10,360 nt of DNA. Source: Euperipatoides rowelli. Taxonomy: Eukaryota; Onychophora; Udeonychophora; Euonychophora; Peripatopsidae. Below, piece after piece: positions 1 to 7,827 of the stretch; position 1 is the first letter of the stretch; each line of letters starts with the position of its first letter. A model generated the notes under the pieces. That model had not been told where the DNA came from. It saw nothing but the letters and a program-made list of their open reading frames with translations, and ran no database searches. Location: the NCBI GenBank assembly GCA_003024985.2, contig PXIH01S0018495.1. The stretch is one strand, 5' to 3'. A program made the translations under genes and the position numbers.

Positions 1-46
1 TATTTAAAGATAAAATTAAGAATATTCCGTCCTAATTTAAGATTCC

Positions 47-61
47 AAAAAAAAAAAAAAA
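47..61. repeat. Poly-A tract, 15 A
   Basis: An uninterrupted run of A lies between a CC and a GG. It could be the tail of an old retroposed fragment or simple homopolymer expansion; nothing upstream in the window identifies a source. Confidence 0.8.
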
Positions 62-154
62 GGTTTAAAATTTTTTAGGGGTCCAAGATTATTTTGATGA
101 GGAAATCGTTTCTAAATAGGAGTTCCGCTTGTAGTAAAGTTTGTTTTGATTATA

Positions 155-172
155 TTTTTTTTTTTAAAAAAA
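155..172. repeat. T11-A7 homopolymer junction
   Basis: Eleven T are followed directly by seven A. This is low-complexity sequence able to form a small T/A foldback, with no further function visible. Confidence 0.7.
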
Positions 173-943
173 GGACCATAATAGCACAATGAATAAATTT
201 GATGATGATTCTGTGCAAGTATTTAAACAATTAGTCCATATAATTTCAAGCCTTTAGCTGTTAAAAATAGTGAATCGGCATATTGTCATTCAAATACAGA
301 TTTCACATTTGAAATTATTTACTTAAATATCTATTTTGCATATCCATTTTCATATCACAGTTTTATATGTATTAAAAATTTACAAAGTAATATACTATAT
401 TTGTGTTTTTTTTTTAAACTATAACATTCATCATTCTAATGATATTCTTCATTACTATCAATGGTATAACATGTTTATTAATAACCTATATACCTTTTAC
501 TATTTAATAATAATAGTAATTTGATCTAAAAATACTATTGAACGTTACTGTGTATTTCAACCTGTATAATCATCACTATTTGTTAATAGGAATTAAAAAT
601 AACATTACCCAATTTTGTTAGTTTTCTCTTCTTAGTAAACAAACTACATTTTTTCTAAACATGCAGAGTGAGTTATCCCAGCCAGATTGTTTATTTTCTT
701 CGTGTTTTCCCTTATTTTAATGATTACTAAATGTAAATCTATCATATTTATTTTCCGAAAACAATTTTTGATATATTATTTAGTCGAAATCAAATTCAAA
801 TTTCTTCTTAGAAATGATAATTTACAAAGAAAAAAAATATAATATGCACATAATTAAAACTTTTCATTAGTCGTTCATGAAAGAACTAAAACTACGTAGT
901 CAAAATTGCTTTTTCTTTAAAAAAACAAAATAATAAGTTATGA

Positions 944-961
944 CACGTGACCAAGATGGCG
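944..961 (+). promoter_or_regulatory. E-box plus YY1-like site, possible LINE internal promoter
   Basis: A CACGTG E-box (944-949) is followed three bases later by CAAGATGGCG (952-961), which matches the YY1 core AANATGGC. A YY1 site close to the 5' end is known to position transcription start in mammalian L1. Here the pair lies about 155 bp ahead of the first plausible ORF1 ATG, next to the inferred left boundary. Assigning it as the element's internal promoter is inference. Confidence 0.4.
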
Positions 962-1116
962 ATGGCTTTGCAATCTGGGGTTAGTGCTGATGGAAATTTA
1001 TTGCCATTATGGCTACCTACGTTTGCCAATGATATGAAAAACATAACTCTGCGATAAAGATTACAAAGGATAACTCCCAAAGTATTTGAAGTTATTAAAC
1101 AGTGTGAGGTACTGGC
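962..1116 (+). other. Probable LINE 5' UTR
   Basis: This segment joins the E-box/YY1 pair to the first candidate ORF1 ATG. No protein similarity is visible. A minus-strand open frame across 892-1080 has no recognisable motif and is treated as chance. The segment is assigned to the element by position only. Confidence 0.4.
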
Positions 1117-2212
1117 ATGGTCAATTTAAAAGTATGTATTTGAGTAAAAGATTTGTTTTATGCTTTCAATGAGTTGTATGATACGAAGATAGAAGTAAAG
1201 GTAATAATTAAATGTATTAATAAAATTGTTGGTTCAACTTCAATTAAAGCGGTGTATTTTCCATGAATTCTAAGTATCTAGGGATAGAGTTTTGTAGGGA
1301 ACAGGACTGCAAAAGAGTCAAAAAGGAATTTGTGATGTGTAATCAGATTTACGTAGTCCCTGTTAAATATGGGGGCTCTTGCAACATAGTGTTAATGCGG
1401 TTACATTGGTTTCCCTATATGGATGATTATATGGTGGTAAAACAAGCACTGTCAAAATATTTATTTGTTACTTCAGTAATTAATGAGAAAATCAGACATA
1501 TTGATGATTTGCAGTATTATTCTAATGTAATTAATATTACAGGTTATTTGGATCCCACTCAATCAGTGATGGATATCCCACACTTTTTAAGAATTGGTAG
1601 TTTGTCTACGCTAATTACTATTAAAGGTCGAGGGCCTGTATGTCTGAAGTGTAGAATTGAAAGACATTAATCTTCTCAATGCCCATGTAAAAAGTGCACT
1701 GAATGTGCTGTGTTTTATATGGATAATCATGATAATTGTTCCAATCAAGAGGATAAAACTTTATTTTCGACTGTGTTAAAAGGCCTAGCATCTAATTCTC
1801 AAGTTGGGGATCAAGACAAACAAGATGATATGTATGAGCATGCTATGGATTTTCAGGATAGTGGTCTCAAATGCCATAAATAATTAATGCTGAAGGTGAG
1901 CTAAAAGGTAAACAACAAAATGTGCCTAGTGGTTCGGGACAGAACAAACTTTTATCATTAGAGGGGGCTGGTGAGAAGAATGCCATTGCTGTTGGTGCTT
2001 CCATCATGGCTGATAAGAGTGATGTCAATGTAGAGAAGAGGTTGAATAAACCGCTTAATGAAATTTCTGAGTCAAATAAATATGTGAATGAAGTTCAAAT
2101 GCTCCTCAATATGAGAAGGAATGGAAGGAGGATAAGTCGTGAAAATAGGTAGAGTCAAGTAAGTGGTAACGGGAATGATAACCCAAGTACTGAGAAGTCA
2201 AAATATAAATAG
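1117..2212 (+). pseudogene. LINE ORF1 pseudogene (RNA-binding, zinc-knuckle protein)
   Basis: In L1/Tx1 elements ORF1 encodes the nucleic-acid-binding protein that packages the element RNA. The ATG at 1117 follows an in-frame TGA and opens a frame reading VKDLFYAFNELYDTK after a TGA at 1141. Near 1264 the frame shifts to the long segment 1263-1670, which holds VVPVKYGG, FPYMDDYMVVKQAL and IPHFLRIG, then GRGPVCLKC. The knuckle follows as C-X2-C-X4-H-X4-C (Cys 1641 and 1650, His 1665, Cys 1680), but a TAA at 1668 sits directly after the His. A second, degenerate knuckle with Cys at 1695, 1704 and 1737 follows. A shift near 1875 leads into an acidic and basic tail read from 1880, with TAG at 2150 and a final TAG at 2210. 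At least five breaks make it non-functional. Family assignment is by motif order, not by a search. Confidence 0.75.
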
Positions 2213-2302
2213 CACTATTTAGTTGTAGGCCTAGATATGTGTTGTTGGTGTGCTTTGTTTATTCATTGTTCTTTCTTTATTTTGTTATTAACTGCTTTTT
2301 TT
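2213..2302 (+). other. Inter-ORF spacer of the LINE
   Basis: About 90 AT-rich bases separate the last ORF1-like codons from the first ATG (2303) that could open ORF2. No coding or structural signal is seen. Confidence 0.4.
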
Positions 2303-2342
2303 ATGAACACTAAAAACTTGCAAGAGAGATCACGCTTTTATA

Positions 2343-3020
2343 TTGGTGAACCTTAGAGGATTAAATAATGTTTTTAGAGCTAATATTAGTCAAAAGTAAT
2401 AAGGGATAAAATTAAAAATGGGTGTGTTTTTTTTTTCAGGAGACAAAGCTGTATAAGAGCTACATTGGTCAGGCCTTGGAGAATATCTTCCGTCAGTATA
2501 AACTTTATGAAAATAGATGTTTGATGAGTAGAATGGGGCTTGCTATTTTGGTTTCTAAAATGCTTGACGTTGTGAATGTAGATGAAAGGGTAACGATGTT
2601 GAAGCTAAGTGTTTTTGGACAAGTTGTGATTGTTTTTAATGTTCATGCTCCGATTATTGCGATAGAAGGGAAGAGTTATTTCGTAAAATTGGCGAGGATA
2701 TCAAAAGGGATAAATACTAGTTTCGTTTACATGGGGGACTTTAACATAAATAATTCATCTAATGAAAAAGAAGTATCTAGGTTTATGAAAGATTTGAATC
2801 TTATTGACATTGCAAAAGTTAAAAACATGGAACAGATTTCTACCAGGTTTGATAACAGATCTCAAAACAGATTAAACAGGGTATAGGTTTCAAGGACTTT
2901 AAGGTGTGGTATTTGTGTAAATAGAAGCTAATCCTTTTTAAGGATCACCTTCTGATGATAGTGGTATTTACCCCTGAGAGACAGTGTGATGTAACGGCTT
3001 TTAGAAGTCCTTTTATACCA
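2343..3020 (+). other. AP-type endonuclease domain remnant of ORF2
   Basis: The domain belongs to the exonuclease-endonuclease-phosphatase fold used to nick target DNA. An N-terminal LVNLRGLNN is read from 2343, then two TAA stops (2397, 2400) and a shift. The longest intact piece is 2422-2886. It holds QETKL, with the metal-binding Glu codon at 2440, VVIVFNVHAP, and GDFN with Asp at 2737 and Asn at 2743. The SRxDR-like motif reads QNRLNR, with Asn where Asp is usual. After TAG 2884 and a shift to the frame of 2961, the segment FTPERQCDVTAF occupies the place of the terminal SDH motif. Glu-Arg-Gln (2976-2984) replaces Ser-Asp-His, so the catalytic Asp-His pair looks lost. The piece at 2422 opens with GTG and is not a true start. 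Confidence 0.75.
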
Positions 3021-3079
3021 ACTATTGTCATGGAGGATAACATAACTGTGGCTTTTGTTCGGGATCTGTTTGAAAATAT

Positions 3080-3523
3080 GATTTAGATTAAAATTGATGA
3101 TTTTCCTTGGTGGCAGATGGTAAAACATGATTGTTATCAGTTTTTTATGAGATACCAGATTGGGAAAAATTAGTGTTTGATCGGGAATTGAAGGAATTGT
3201 ATGGTAAAGTTGACAATGAGAAGATAGCTTCTGATGTCCAAAATTTGCAGAGGGTGAAGAGGAGAATAGATGTGATGGAAATTAAAAAGAGAAAATGGCT
3301 GTTGAACAAAGGAAGGGATGCTAAGCTTCTAACTATTAATACTCAGAAGGGGATAATAGTGAAATTTTAAAAAAATCATAAGCAGTGTAGTAATTTAGCT
3401 GTGATTATTGATAATGATAGAATTGTAACTACTGATGTAAAAATTGTGAGGGCCTCTCAGGCTCACTATATGTCTTTATTAAAAATGAGATTTGGAGATA
3501 GAAATCAAAATGTAATGTTTTAA
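3080..3523 (+). other. ORF2 linker between endonuclease and RT
   Basis: FPWWQMVKHDCYQFF is read in the frame of 2961, then a shift near 3131 leads to a charged helical segment with YEIPDWEKLVFDRELKELYG and VKRRIDVMEIKKRKWL. The TTG at 3131 is not a real start. TAA 3368 interrupts, and the same frame continues with IIDNDRIVTTDVKIV to TAA 3521. This resembles the arginine- and lysine-rich linker and the 'IxxxDGxxVTD' stretch that precede RT in L1/Tx1-type ORF2, by position and style rather than by strict motif. Confidence 0.6.
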
Positions 3524-3569
3524 AAGTTTAATTCTCAAAGAAAAAAATTATTTTATATTTCAAAAAATG

Positions 3570-4560
3570 AAAGATGAATTGAGGAAGGTTTTTTTGCAGA
3601 GTTGTCAGGAGGACTTTACAGTGGAAGAGTTACAGAGTGCTATTGCAACACTAAAAAATGGTTCTATGCCTGGGCCNGATGGTTGGGAAATAGTTTTTAG
3701 AAAGTGGTGGAGTGCTTTTTAAATGTTTTCAATTCTTTATTGAATGGTATGTTAAGGAGGCTCATATGGTGGGGTTTAACAGGGCTTTTATCAGAATGAT
3801 ACATAAGAAGATACAGCAACAAATTCCGATGGTGGGTACTCATCGTACAATAGCATTAATGAATTCTGACATAAAGATTGTGCAAAGATTGCTTCTTAAT
3901 AGCCTACTGAATTCTCAGATGTGATTTACCAAAGGGAGTGTTTGGAATAAAGAAAAGGACAATACAGCAGACAAGTCTTAAGCACCACTTTGTATTTAGC
4001 CTACCTAATGGAAAATATAGAAATGACAACTTTATCTTAAGATTGGATATGGCTAATGCCTTTATTCTTACTAATGTGAATTATCTGGAATATGTTTTTT
4101 ATAAGTTTTTTGGGTACCACTAGTTGTGTTATATTGTTGCTTAAATATAAGCAGATTGCTTTTGTGAACCACATATCTACTATGAGTTTCAGGATTGTTA
4201 TTATTCCTTGTTGCAAGGATCTCCATTATCATCATTAATGTATATGGTCTATTTGATGGATCTGTATTTTTAACATAAATGACAAAATTGCTAGTATATG
4301 GTTGTTTGGTAAAATTACATGGATTAACTTTGTTGGATATATTGACCATATATCCAACAAAGTTAGCAGACAGAAGGCAAGTGGATATGGTGCACGGAAT
4401 TATGGATTACTTTTTGGAGATAACAGGTAATATGATAAACTTGGCAAGTCATTTGTTTGGGACATTAAAAATAGAGTGATTATAAAATATAAAAATTATG
4501 CTGGTACTTTTGGGGAAATATTGGGTATGAATTTTCCTCTGCAAACTAAGGTAAGTTTGA
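3570..4560 (+). other. Reverse transcriptase domain remnant of ORF2
   Basis: The pre-RT segment FTVEELQSAIATLKNG leads to PGPDG (3669-3683), where the N at 3677 is a silent third position. After TAA 3720 a shifted frame gives AFIRMIHKK and THRTIALMNSDIKIV, the fingers motifs. Motif A reads LRLDMANAF, with the first catalytic Asp at 4046; the usual Asp after AF is Ile. Motif B reads QGSPLSSL from 4214. Motif C is ruined: Tyr-Ile-Asp is read at 4338-4346, then the frame breaks and the second Asp is absent. The following stretch IYPTKLADRRQVDM runs in another frame to TGNMIN, and a further shift gives GKSFVWDIKNR and GEILGMNF. Spacing between motifs is close to normal. Enzymatically dead. Confidence 0.8.
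4325..4365. repeat. Perfect 18-bp inverted repeat with 5-nt loop
   Basis: Arms 4325-4342 and 4348-4365 are exact reverse complements, separated by TGACC. The hairpin sits over the expected RT motif C, where the reading frame also breaks. Both flanks still read as RT, though in different frames. A perfect palindrome this long inside diverged coding sequence suggests a local template-switch event, although chance or an older structure cannot be excluded. Confidence 0.9.
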
Positions 4561-5506
4561 ACAGTGAGTTAGGAAAAAAGTTGTTTGCTAATACTAGAAC
4601 TTCTTTGGAGAAAATTAAAACGTCAGCTAAAGGGTGGGTTGAGAGGGTTAAGTTAATCAATATGGTTGTCATTCCAAAATATGTGTATTATATGTCTTTT
4701 TTTCAATTTCAAACTTTTCTGATAAAAAGTATTCAAAGTTTAATTCAGCGGTGTATTTTTGAAAATCTAAAATACATTGCTGTTTCAAAGGTTCAGTTTT
4801 CCATGGCCANCGGAGGCCTTTGTCTCATTAATGTGTCATTGTTCAATCAAAGTGTTGCTTGACAATTGGCAAGCAGATAGTTGGAGAATGACAAGTGCTT
4901 TTCATTGATTAGGAAAACTGAAAAATTTGCATAAGGGTTCTTTAACTGTGTTTCTGAAAAAGAATTATATGAATTTGTGAGAGTTATAATAATGATCCTT
5001 GTGTTAAGTATAAATTGCTAATAATTGGTATTCATATAATAGAATGGAGTTGTTTTATAAAAATGCAAATATTGATTTGAGATTTTTAAAACGAATTAAG
5101 GTAACTGGTAATTTGCAGAATTTTGTCTTTAAGCTTTGCTGCAATATATTGCCCACAAAAAATAGATTGTTTCTTATGAACATATGGATTATCACTGTTA
5201 TTTTTGTAGGACTCAGGTTGAGACTGTTGGGTATTTATTTCAGCAATGTAGTGTTGTGAAGACTAATATTACCACAATTTTTGATAAGGCTGGAATTAAG
5301 TACTATATGGAGGCTTTTATTTACCAATTTATTAAAAAATGTTTGCCTACACAAACAAAATATGTTTGTATAGTATTGTTTGGAATATGGAAAGCATGCT
5401 GCCAGTTGGCTTTTGCAAATAAAAAATAATCCAGGTTATGCCTGATGCTGTTTTGGAGACCATCAAGAATGTATATAATGTGATTTATTTACTTTTTCTT
5501 TGGTAG
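4561..5506 (+). other. ORF2 C-terminal region with Cys/His motif remnant
   Basis: The open piece 4476-4862 carries KGWVERVKLINMVVIPKYVYY and then IKSIQSLIQRCIF, typical of the region after RT. GGLCLINVSLFNQS follows, preceded by the unresolved N at 4810. After stops and shifts, 5044 onward gives FVFKLCCNILPTKNRLF. A shift near 5180 leads to CYFC (Cys 5196 and 5205) with ETVGYLFQQC (Cys 5247). The spacing is that of a C-terminal CCHC-like finger, but Tyr (5232) stands where His is expected. A last shift near 5430 gives VMPDAVLETIKNVYNVIYLL and ends at TAG 5504. The region is thought to help RNA or target binding in such elements. Confidence 0.7.
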
Positions 5507-5740
5507 CAGTGAGTAAAATTGGTGCCAAAAAAGGCTTGTCTTTCTTATTATTTATTTGTATTTTGAGTTGTCTATGAGCAAAGTACTCTGGGCTTTTTTT
5601 TTTTTTTTTGAGACCTGATGTAGTTTTTAATGCAAAGAAGTTGGTTTTTGTTGAAGTTTGGGATATGTTATTGAGATAATATTGTAAGAATGATTTTTGT
5701 TTTTATAATAAAAATAACAATAATAACAAAATAAGAAAGA
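5507..5740 (+). other. LINE 3' UTR with A-rich tail
   Basis: This non-coding stretch follows the last ORF2-like codons. It contains a 16-T run (5594-5609) and ends in AATAAAAATAACAATAATAAC-type sequence (about 5706-5738). The AATAAA serves as a likely polyadenylation signal merged with the simple tail. Tails of short AT-rich repeats are common in non-LTR retrotransposons. The internal poly-T may mark a secondary antisense retroposition or simple slippage. Confidence 0.55.
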
Positions 5741-6033
5741 GGTCAAGTGACAGTAACAAGGAATTTATCATTCTGTTAGTAATATCCTTAATTTTTTCAT
5801 TATTTAGTTATATTTTGTTTAGATTAGAGTACAAAATTCAAGGATAAATTGCTGAGAAACAACTAATTTGACATGATTGTAATTAATAAAAAAAATACAG
5901 TGGTTGTCTAAAACATGGAAGTATAAAATGATCATAACCTGTCAAATGGCAAACGTAAAATTATTATAACTCGGGCTATACACACATCCATATACACAAA
6001 CCTCTCATTCTTAGAAACTGCAGTAAAACTTAC
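5741..6033. other. AT-rich spacer 3' of the LINE
   Basis: No open frame, RNA gene or named repeat is seen. If the minus-strand exon at 6034-6150 is real, this is the start of its downstream intron. Confidence 0.4.
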
Positions 6034-6150
6034 CGAGCTTCTAATAAACAGCCATCTTTTAAATGTTTATGGAAAAGACTGGAATATTTGGACACATCAA
6101 TACTTTTCTCTTCACATTTGCAGCCCAAACAGCCAACATTTTTTTTTATC
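6034..6150 (-). CDS. Candidate internal exon, unknown protein (partial)
   Basis: On the minus strand, AAG precedes an open frame of 38 complete codons that ends at a near-consensus donor, CTCG then GTAAGT (6028-6033 on plus). The exon would be 117 bp with phase-2 introns on both sides, so it keeps frame. The peptide includes NVGCLGCKCEEKSIDVS and YSSLFHKHLKDGCLLEA, with four clustered Cys and mixed composition unlike translated AT noise. I do not recognise a family. The acceptor is the weak point: a short TTTTTTAAATTCCCC tract leads to it. The frame stays open upstream to a TGA at 6210-6212, so the true 5' edge may differ. A 59-codon open frame is not rare by chance in DNA this AT-rich. A plus-strand frame over the same bases (6124-6228) also follows an acceptor-like site and is the competing reading. 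Confidence 0.3.
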
Positions 6151-6768
6151 CTTGGGGAATTTAAAAAACGTTTACATTTAAACGTGATAAGGCATTTGTG
6201 CAATTTAAGTCACAACATTAAGAGTTGAAGGTTTCTCAACAGACACTAAGTAGACTATAGTAAACACTATTGTTTCTAAACTATTATGTGGCAAAATAGC
6301 TTCATCATTCATATACTATTATAGACAATGTTGTTTAAAGAGGGAGGAGCTACAGAAAAATATTCTAAAAATTGAATTGTAAATAACTTTTATTTTTAAT
6401 TTTTTTCCCTTATTATTGAAAGTAAATAATAGTAAAATAAATAAATTAAAAAAAACAAACATTTGATTTAACCTTTAAGAACAAATATTTTTTTTATGAA
6501 TAGGCTATAATTTTTATAAATTATGGCGGCTGTAGTTGAGTTTGCATGCCACCATGTTTTATGCCATGTTTGATGGGTCACATTTCACAAAGTTTGTGAT
6601 TGGCTGTGATTTAATTCTTATGAGAGAAAGGCTCAAAAATAGAGTCTAGACTATTTCTGTGTTTTATTTGAAAATTCACTTTCTCGTTAGTTTTTTTTTT
6701 AATATATTAAATAAATCTACTCTCCAAAGGGGGAATAGATGTATTTTTTTTAAGGTTAATCTGTTTCA
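6151..6768. other. AT-rich non-coding stretch
   Basis: Runs of A and T dominate 6370-6500. ATGGCGGC at 6523-6530 is a YY1-like core, and ATTGG (inverted CCAAT) lies at 6599-6603. A short frame beginning GCCACCATG near 6547 stops after 29 codons. No gene is supported. Confidence 0.4.
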
Positions 6769-6788
6769 CTTAATAAATCTTAATAAAG
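6769..6788. repeat. Ten-base tandem repeat, two copies
   Basis: CTTAATAAAT is followed by CTTAATAAAG, nine of ten bases identical. It lies where the SINE-like element's 3' tail would be. Confidence 0.75.
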
Positions 6789-6856
6789 CGAAAAGTCAGG
6801 TTCCTTGAGGTGCAAAGGGCAGTGTACTTGGTAAAAACCCAAACAGAGCTGTTACA

Positions 6857-6891
6857 GCTAGGGAAAAAAACTGTTCCATAACTTCCCTAGC
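6857..6891. repeat. Inverted repeat, 9-bp arms
   Basis: GCTAGGGAA (6857-6865) and TTCCCTAGC (6883-6891) are perfect complements around a 17-base loop, next to the B box. A second foldback, AGCTGT-T-ACAGCT (6848-6860), overlaps its left arm. Both lie just downstream of the tRNA-like head and may be part of the SINE body structure. Confidence 0.8.
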
Positions 6892-6986
6892 CGGGGATTG
6901 AACCTGTAACCCCCAGCATATGCCTTCGGTTTAGTAAGATGAGTGACATTACCATTCGACCACAAAACCGAGACACTTTCAGTTGT

Positions 6987-7003
6987 TTCTCTAGACTAGA
7001 GAA
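6987..7003. repeat. Inverted repeat, 8-bp arms with 1-nt centre
   Basis: TTCTCTAG and CTAGAGAA flank a single A, just outside the presumed 5' end of the SINE-like block. It is a minor palindrome with no known role. Confidence 0.8.
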
Positions 7004-7602
7004 TGTTTCCAACTTTTTATTCATGGACAGTTTGTCGCCAGTCTGTGCTCAGCTTAAATATTTAAATTATCAGAGATTTTATTGGCAGTGTGTGCACACC
7101 TTCAAAGAAATATAAAGCATCATAAAACTAATTTGAAACATTTAATAAACAAAGGGTTTGAATACATCCACTTTATTTATTTTAGTGGAGATAAAGAAAG
7201 CATAAGAATTGTTAATGTGAAAAATTTAAGTTTAAAATAAGATATTCACAATATTGATTTCCTTGTATTAATAAATTAAAATGAACGGAATGTTTGTATT
7301 CAGCTTGTCTTTATTTTAGGTGTGTTTAAACTCCTTGAAAATGTTCCACGATTTTTACTGTGTTGCTTATTTCCAATCTCTGCTATTCTTTTCAAAAGTG
7401 CATTCCATGGGCACAAAAATCGAATGGATATCTTTGATTAATTTATTGGAAAGGAAATAAGATTAAAGTAATCTTTATTTTTAGAATATTTTTTAAAAAT
7501 TTAAAATATATATGCTGTGTTTTATATACTGTGAATTGTTTTCTTGGTTCATGGGCTCGATAGTCGATTGACTCTGGTTACATTGTGTTTACATATTTTT
7601 GT
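7004..7602. other. AT-rich non-coding stretch
   Basis: There is no supported gene. A pyrimidine-rich acceptor-like site (AG at 7318-7319) precedes a 43-codon open frame ending near 7450, but composition and length are compatible with chance. Confidence 0.4.
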
Positions 7603-7636
7603 CATGGCTTTGATATAAACGTTGATCAAAGTCATG
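7603..7636. repeat. Inverted repeat, 12-bp arms, one mismatch
   Basis: CATGGCTTTGAT (7603-7614) and ATCAAAGTCATG (7625-7636) pair at eleven of twelve positions around a ten-base loop. It is not linked to any recognised element. Confidence 0.8.
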
Positions 7637-7827
7637 GAAACAAGACTTAATTGGCAACGTTTCTCTAAACACTGTGTAAGCAGGTCATGTGCTTTCGAGT
7701 GCATGGATCAAGGCAAATTTATTAAGTCAGCTTAATTACTTGTGTGTGCAAGTTGTAGTTTTTAATTGTAACTTTGCATAGTTTAGTTGTCATTCTGTCT
7801 TGACAAACAAGACTCTCCAGCTAGACC

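Larger units (their letters stand above)
1..940. other. AT-rich non-coding flank
   Basis: No gene is supported here. The stretch is strongly AT-rich with homopolymer runs and scattered stops in all frames. The longest open frame (336-524, plus) is rich in Ile, Tyr and Phe, as expected from translated AT-rich DNA, and shows no domain or codon signature. It is probably intergenic or intronic DNA 5' of the LINE insertion. Confidence 0.6.
2303..5506 (+). pseudogene. LINE ORF2 pseudogene (endonuclease and reverse transcriptase)
   Basis: ORF2 proteins of this class nick target DNA and reverse-transcribe the element RNA at the nick. The remnant reads, in order, endonuclease (about 2343-3020), linker (3080-3523), RT (3570-4560) and C-terminal region (4560-5506). 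The ATG at 2303 is a possible start, but its frame differs from the first recognisable motif (LVNLRGLNN, read from 2343), so a shift lies between them. Coding passes through all three plus frames, with stops at 2397, 2400, 2884, 3084, 3368, 3720, 4271 and 4861 among others. The total span of about 3.2 kb is near the usual ORF2 size, perhaps slightly short, so decay has been by point changes and small indels rather than large deletion. The last readable segment ends at TAG 5504-5506. Not functional. Confidence 0.85.
941..5740 (+). mobile_element. Degenerate LINE, L1/Tx1-like, nearly full length
   Basis: This block has the order of a two-ORF non-LTR retrotransposon: 5' region, ORF1 with a CCHC knuckle, ORF2 with AP endonuclease then reverse transcriptase then a C-terminal Cys/His motif, a short 3' UTR and an A-rich tail. 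Conserved signatures can be read by switching frames: QETKL and GDFN (endonuclease), PGPDG, RLDMANAF and QGSPLSSL (RT), GGLCLINV (post-RT). The ORF1 plus AP-endonuclease organisation fits the L1/Tx1 superfamily, and the ORF1 style (IPH... then GR.PVCLKC) is closest to Tx1-like elements. Every ORF has stops and shifts, so it is a fossil copy. The left boundary is inferred from the regulatory motif cluster and a possible target-site duplication. The right boundary is inferred from the tail. Confidence 0.85.
6769..6975 (-). mobile_element. tRNA-derived SINE-like element
   Basis: Read on the minus strand, TGGTCGAATGG (6952-6962) matches the RNA polymerase III A box, and GGTTCAATCC (6895-6904) matches the B box with only a base or two changed. 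The 47-base spacing is slightly long for a tRNA but workable. The acceptor arms do not pair and the T stem has mismatches, so this is not a functional tRNA. Downstream on the minus strand lies a GC-moderate body with small foldbacks, ending in a ten-base tandem repeat (6769-6788). That is the plan of a SINE: tRNA-like head, body, simple-repeat tail. Family and exact ends are unknown. Confidence 0.55.

Noticed and set aside
336-524. 62-residue plus-strand open frame
   Set aside because: It is dominated by Ile, Tyr, Phe and His as expected from AT-rich sequence. About ten open frames of this length are expected by chance in a window of this size and base composition (rough estimate), and no motif is visible.
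892-1080. 62-residue minus-strand open frame
   Set aside because: No recognisable motif, and it overlaps the probable LINE 5' region on the opposite strand.
4071-4349. 92-residue minus-strand open frame
   Set aside because: It lies antisense to the RT domain, whose motifs A and B are clear on the plus strand.
4551-4556. GTAAGT donor-like sequence
   Set aside because: It lies inside readable ORF2 coding sequence of the LINE, so no splicing needs to be proposed.
6124-6228. Plus-strand open frame of 34 codons after TTCTCTTCACATTTGCAG
   Set aside because: The acceptor is good, but the peptide is rich in Phe, Leu and Lys and less protein-like than the minus-strand reading. Kept only as the competing interpretation.
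6878-6975. Functional tRNA gene on the minus strand
   Set aside because: A and B boxes are present, but the acceptor arms do not pair and the T stem has mismatches, so a SINE-like head or tRNA pseudogene fits better.
7320-7450. 43-codon open frame after an acceptor-like AG
   Set aside because: No motif, AT-type composition, and an expected chance length in this DNA.
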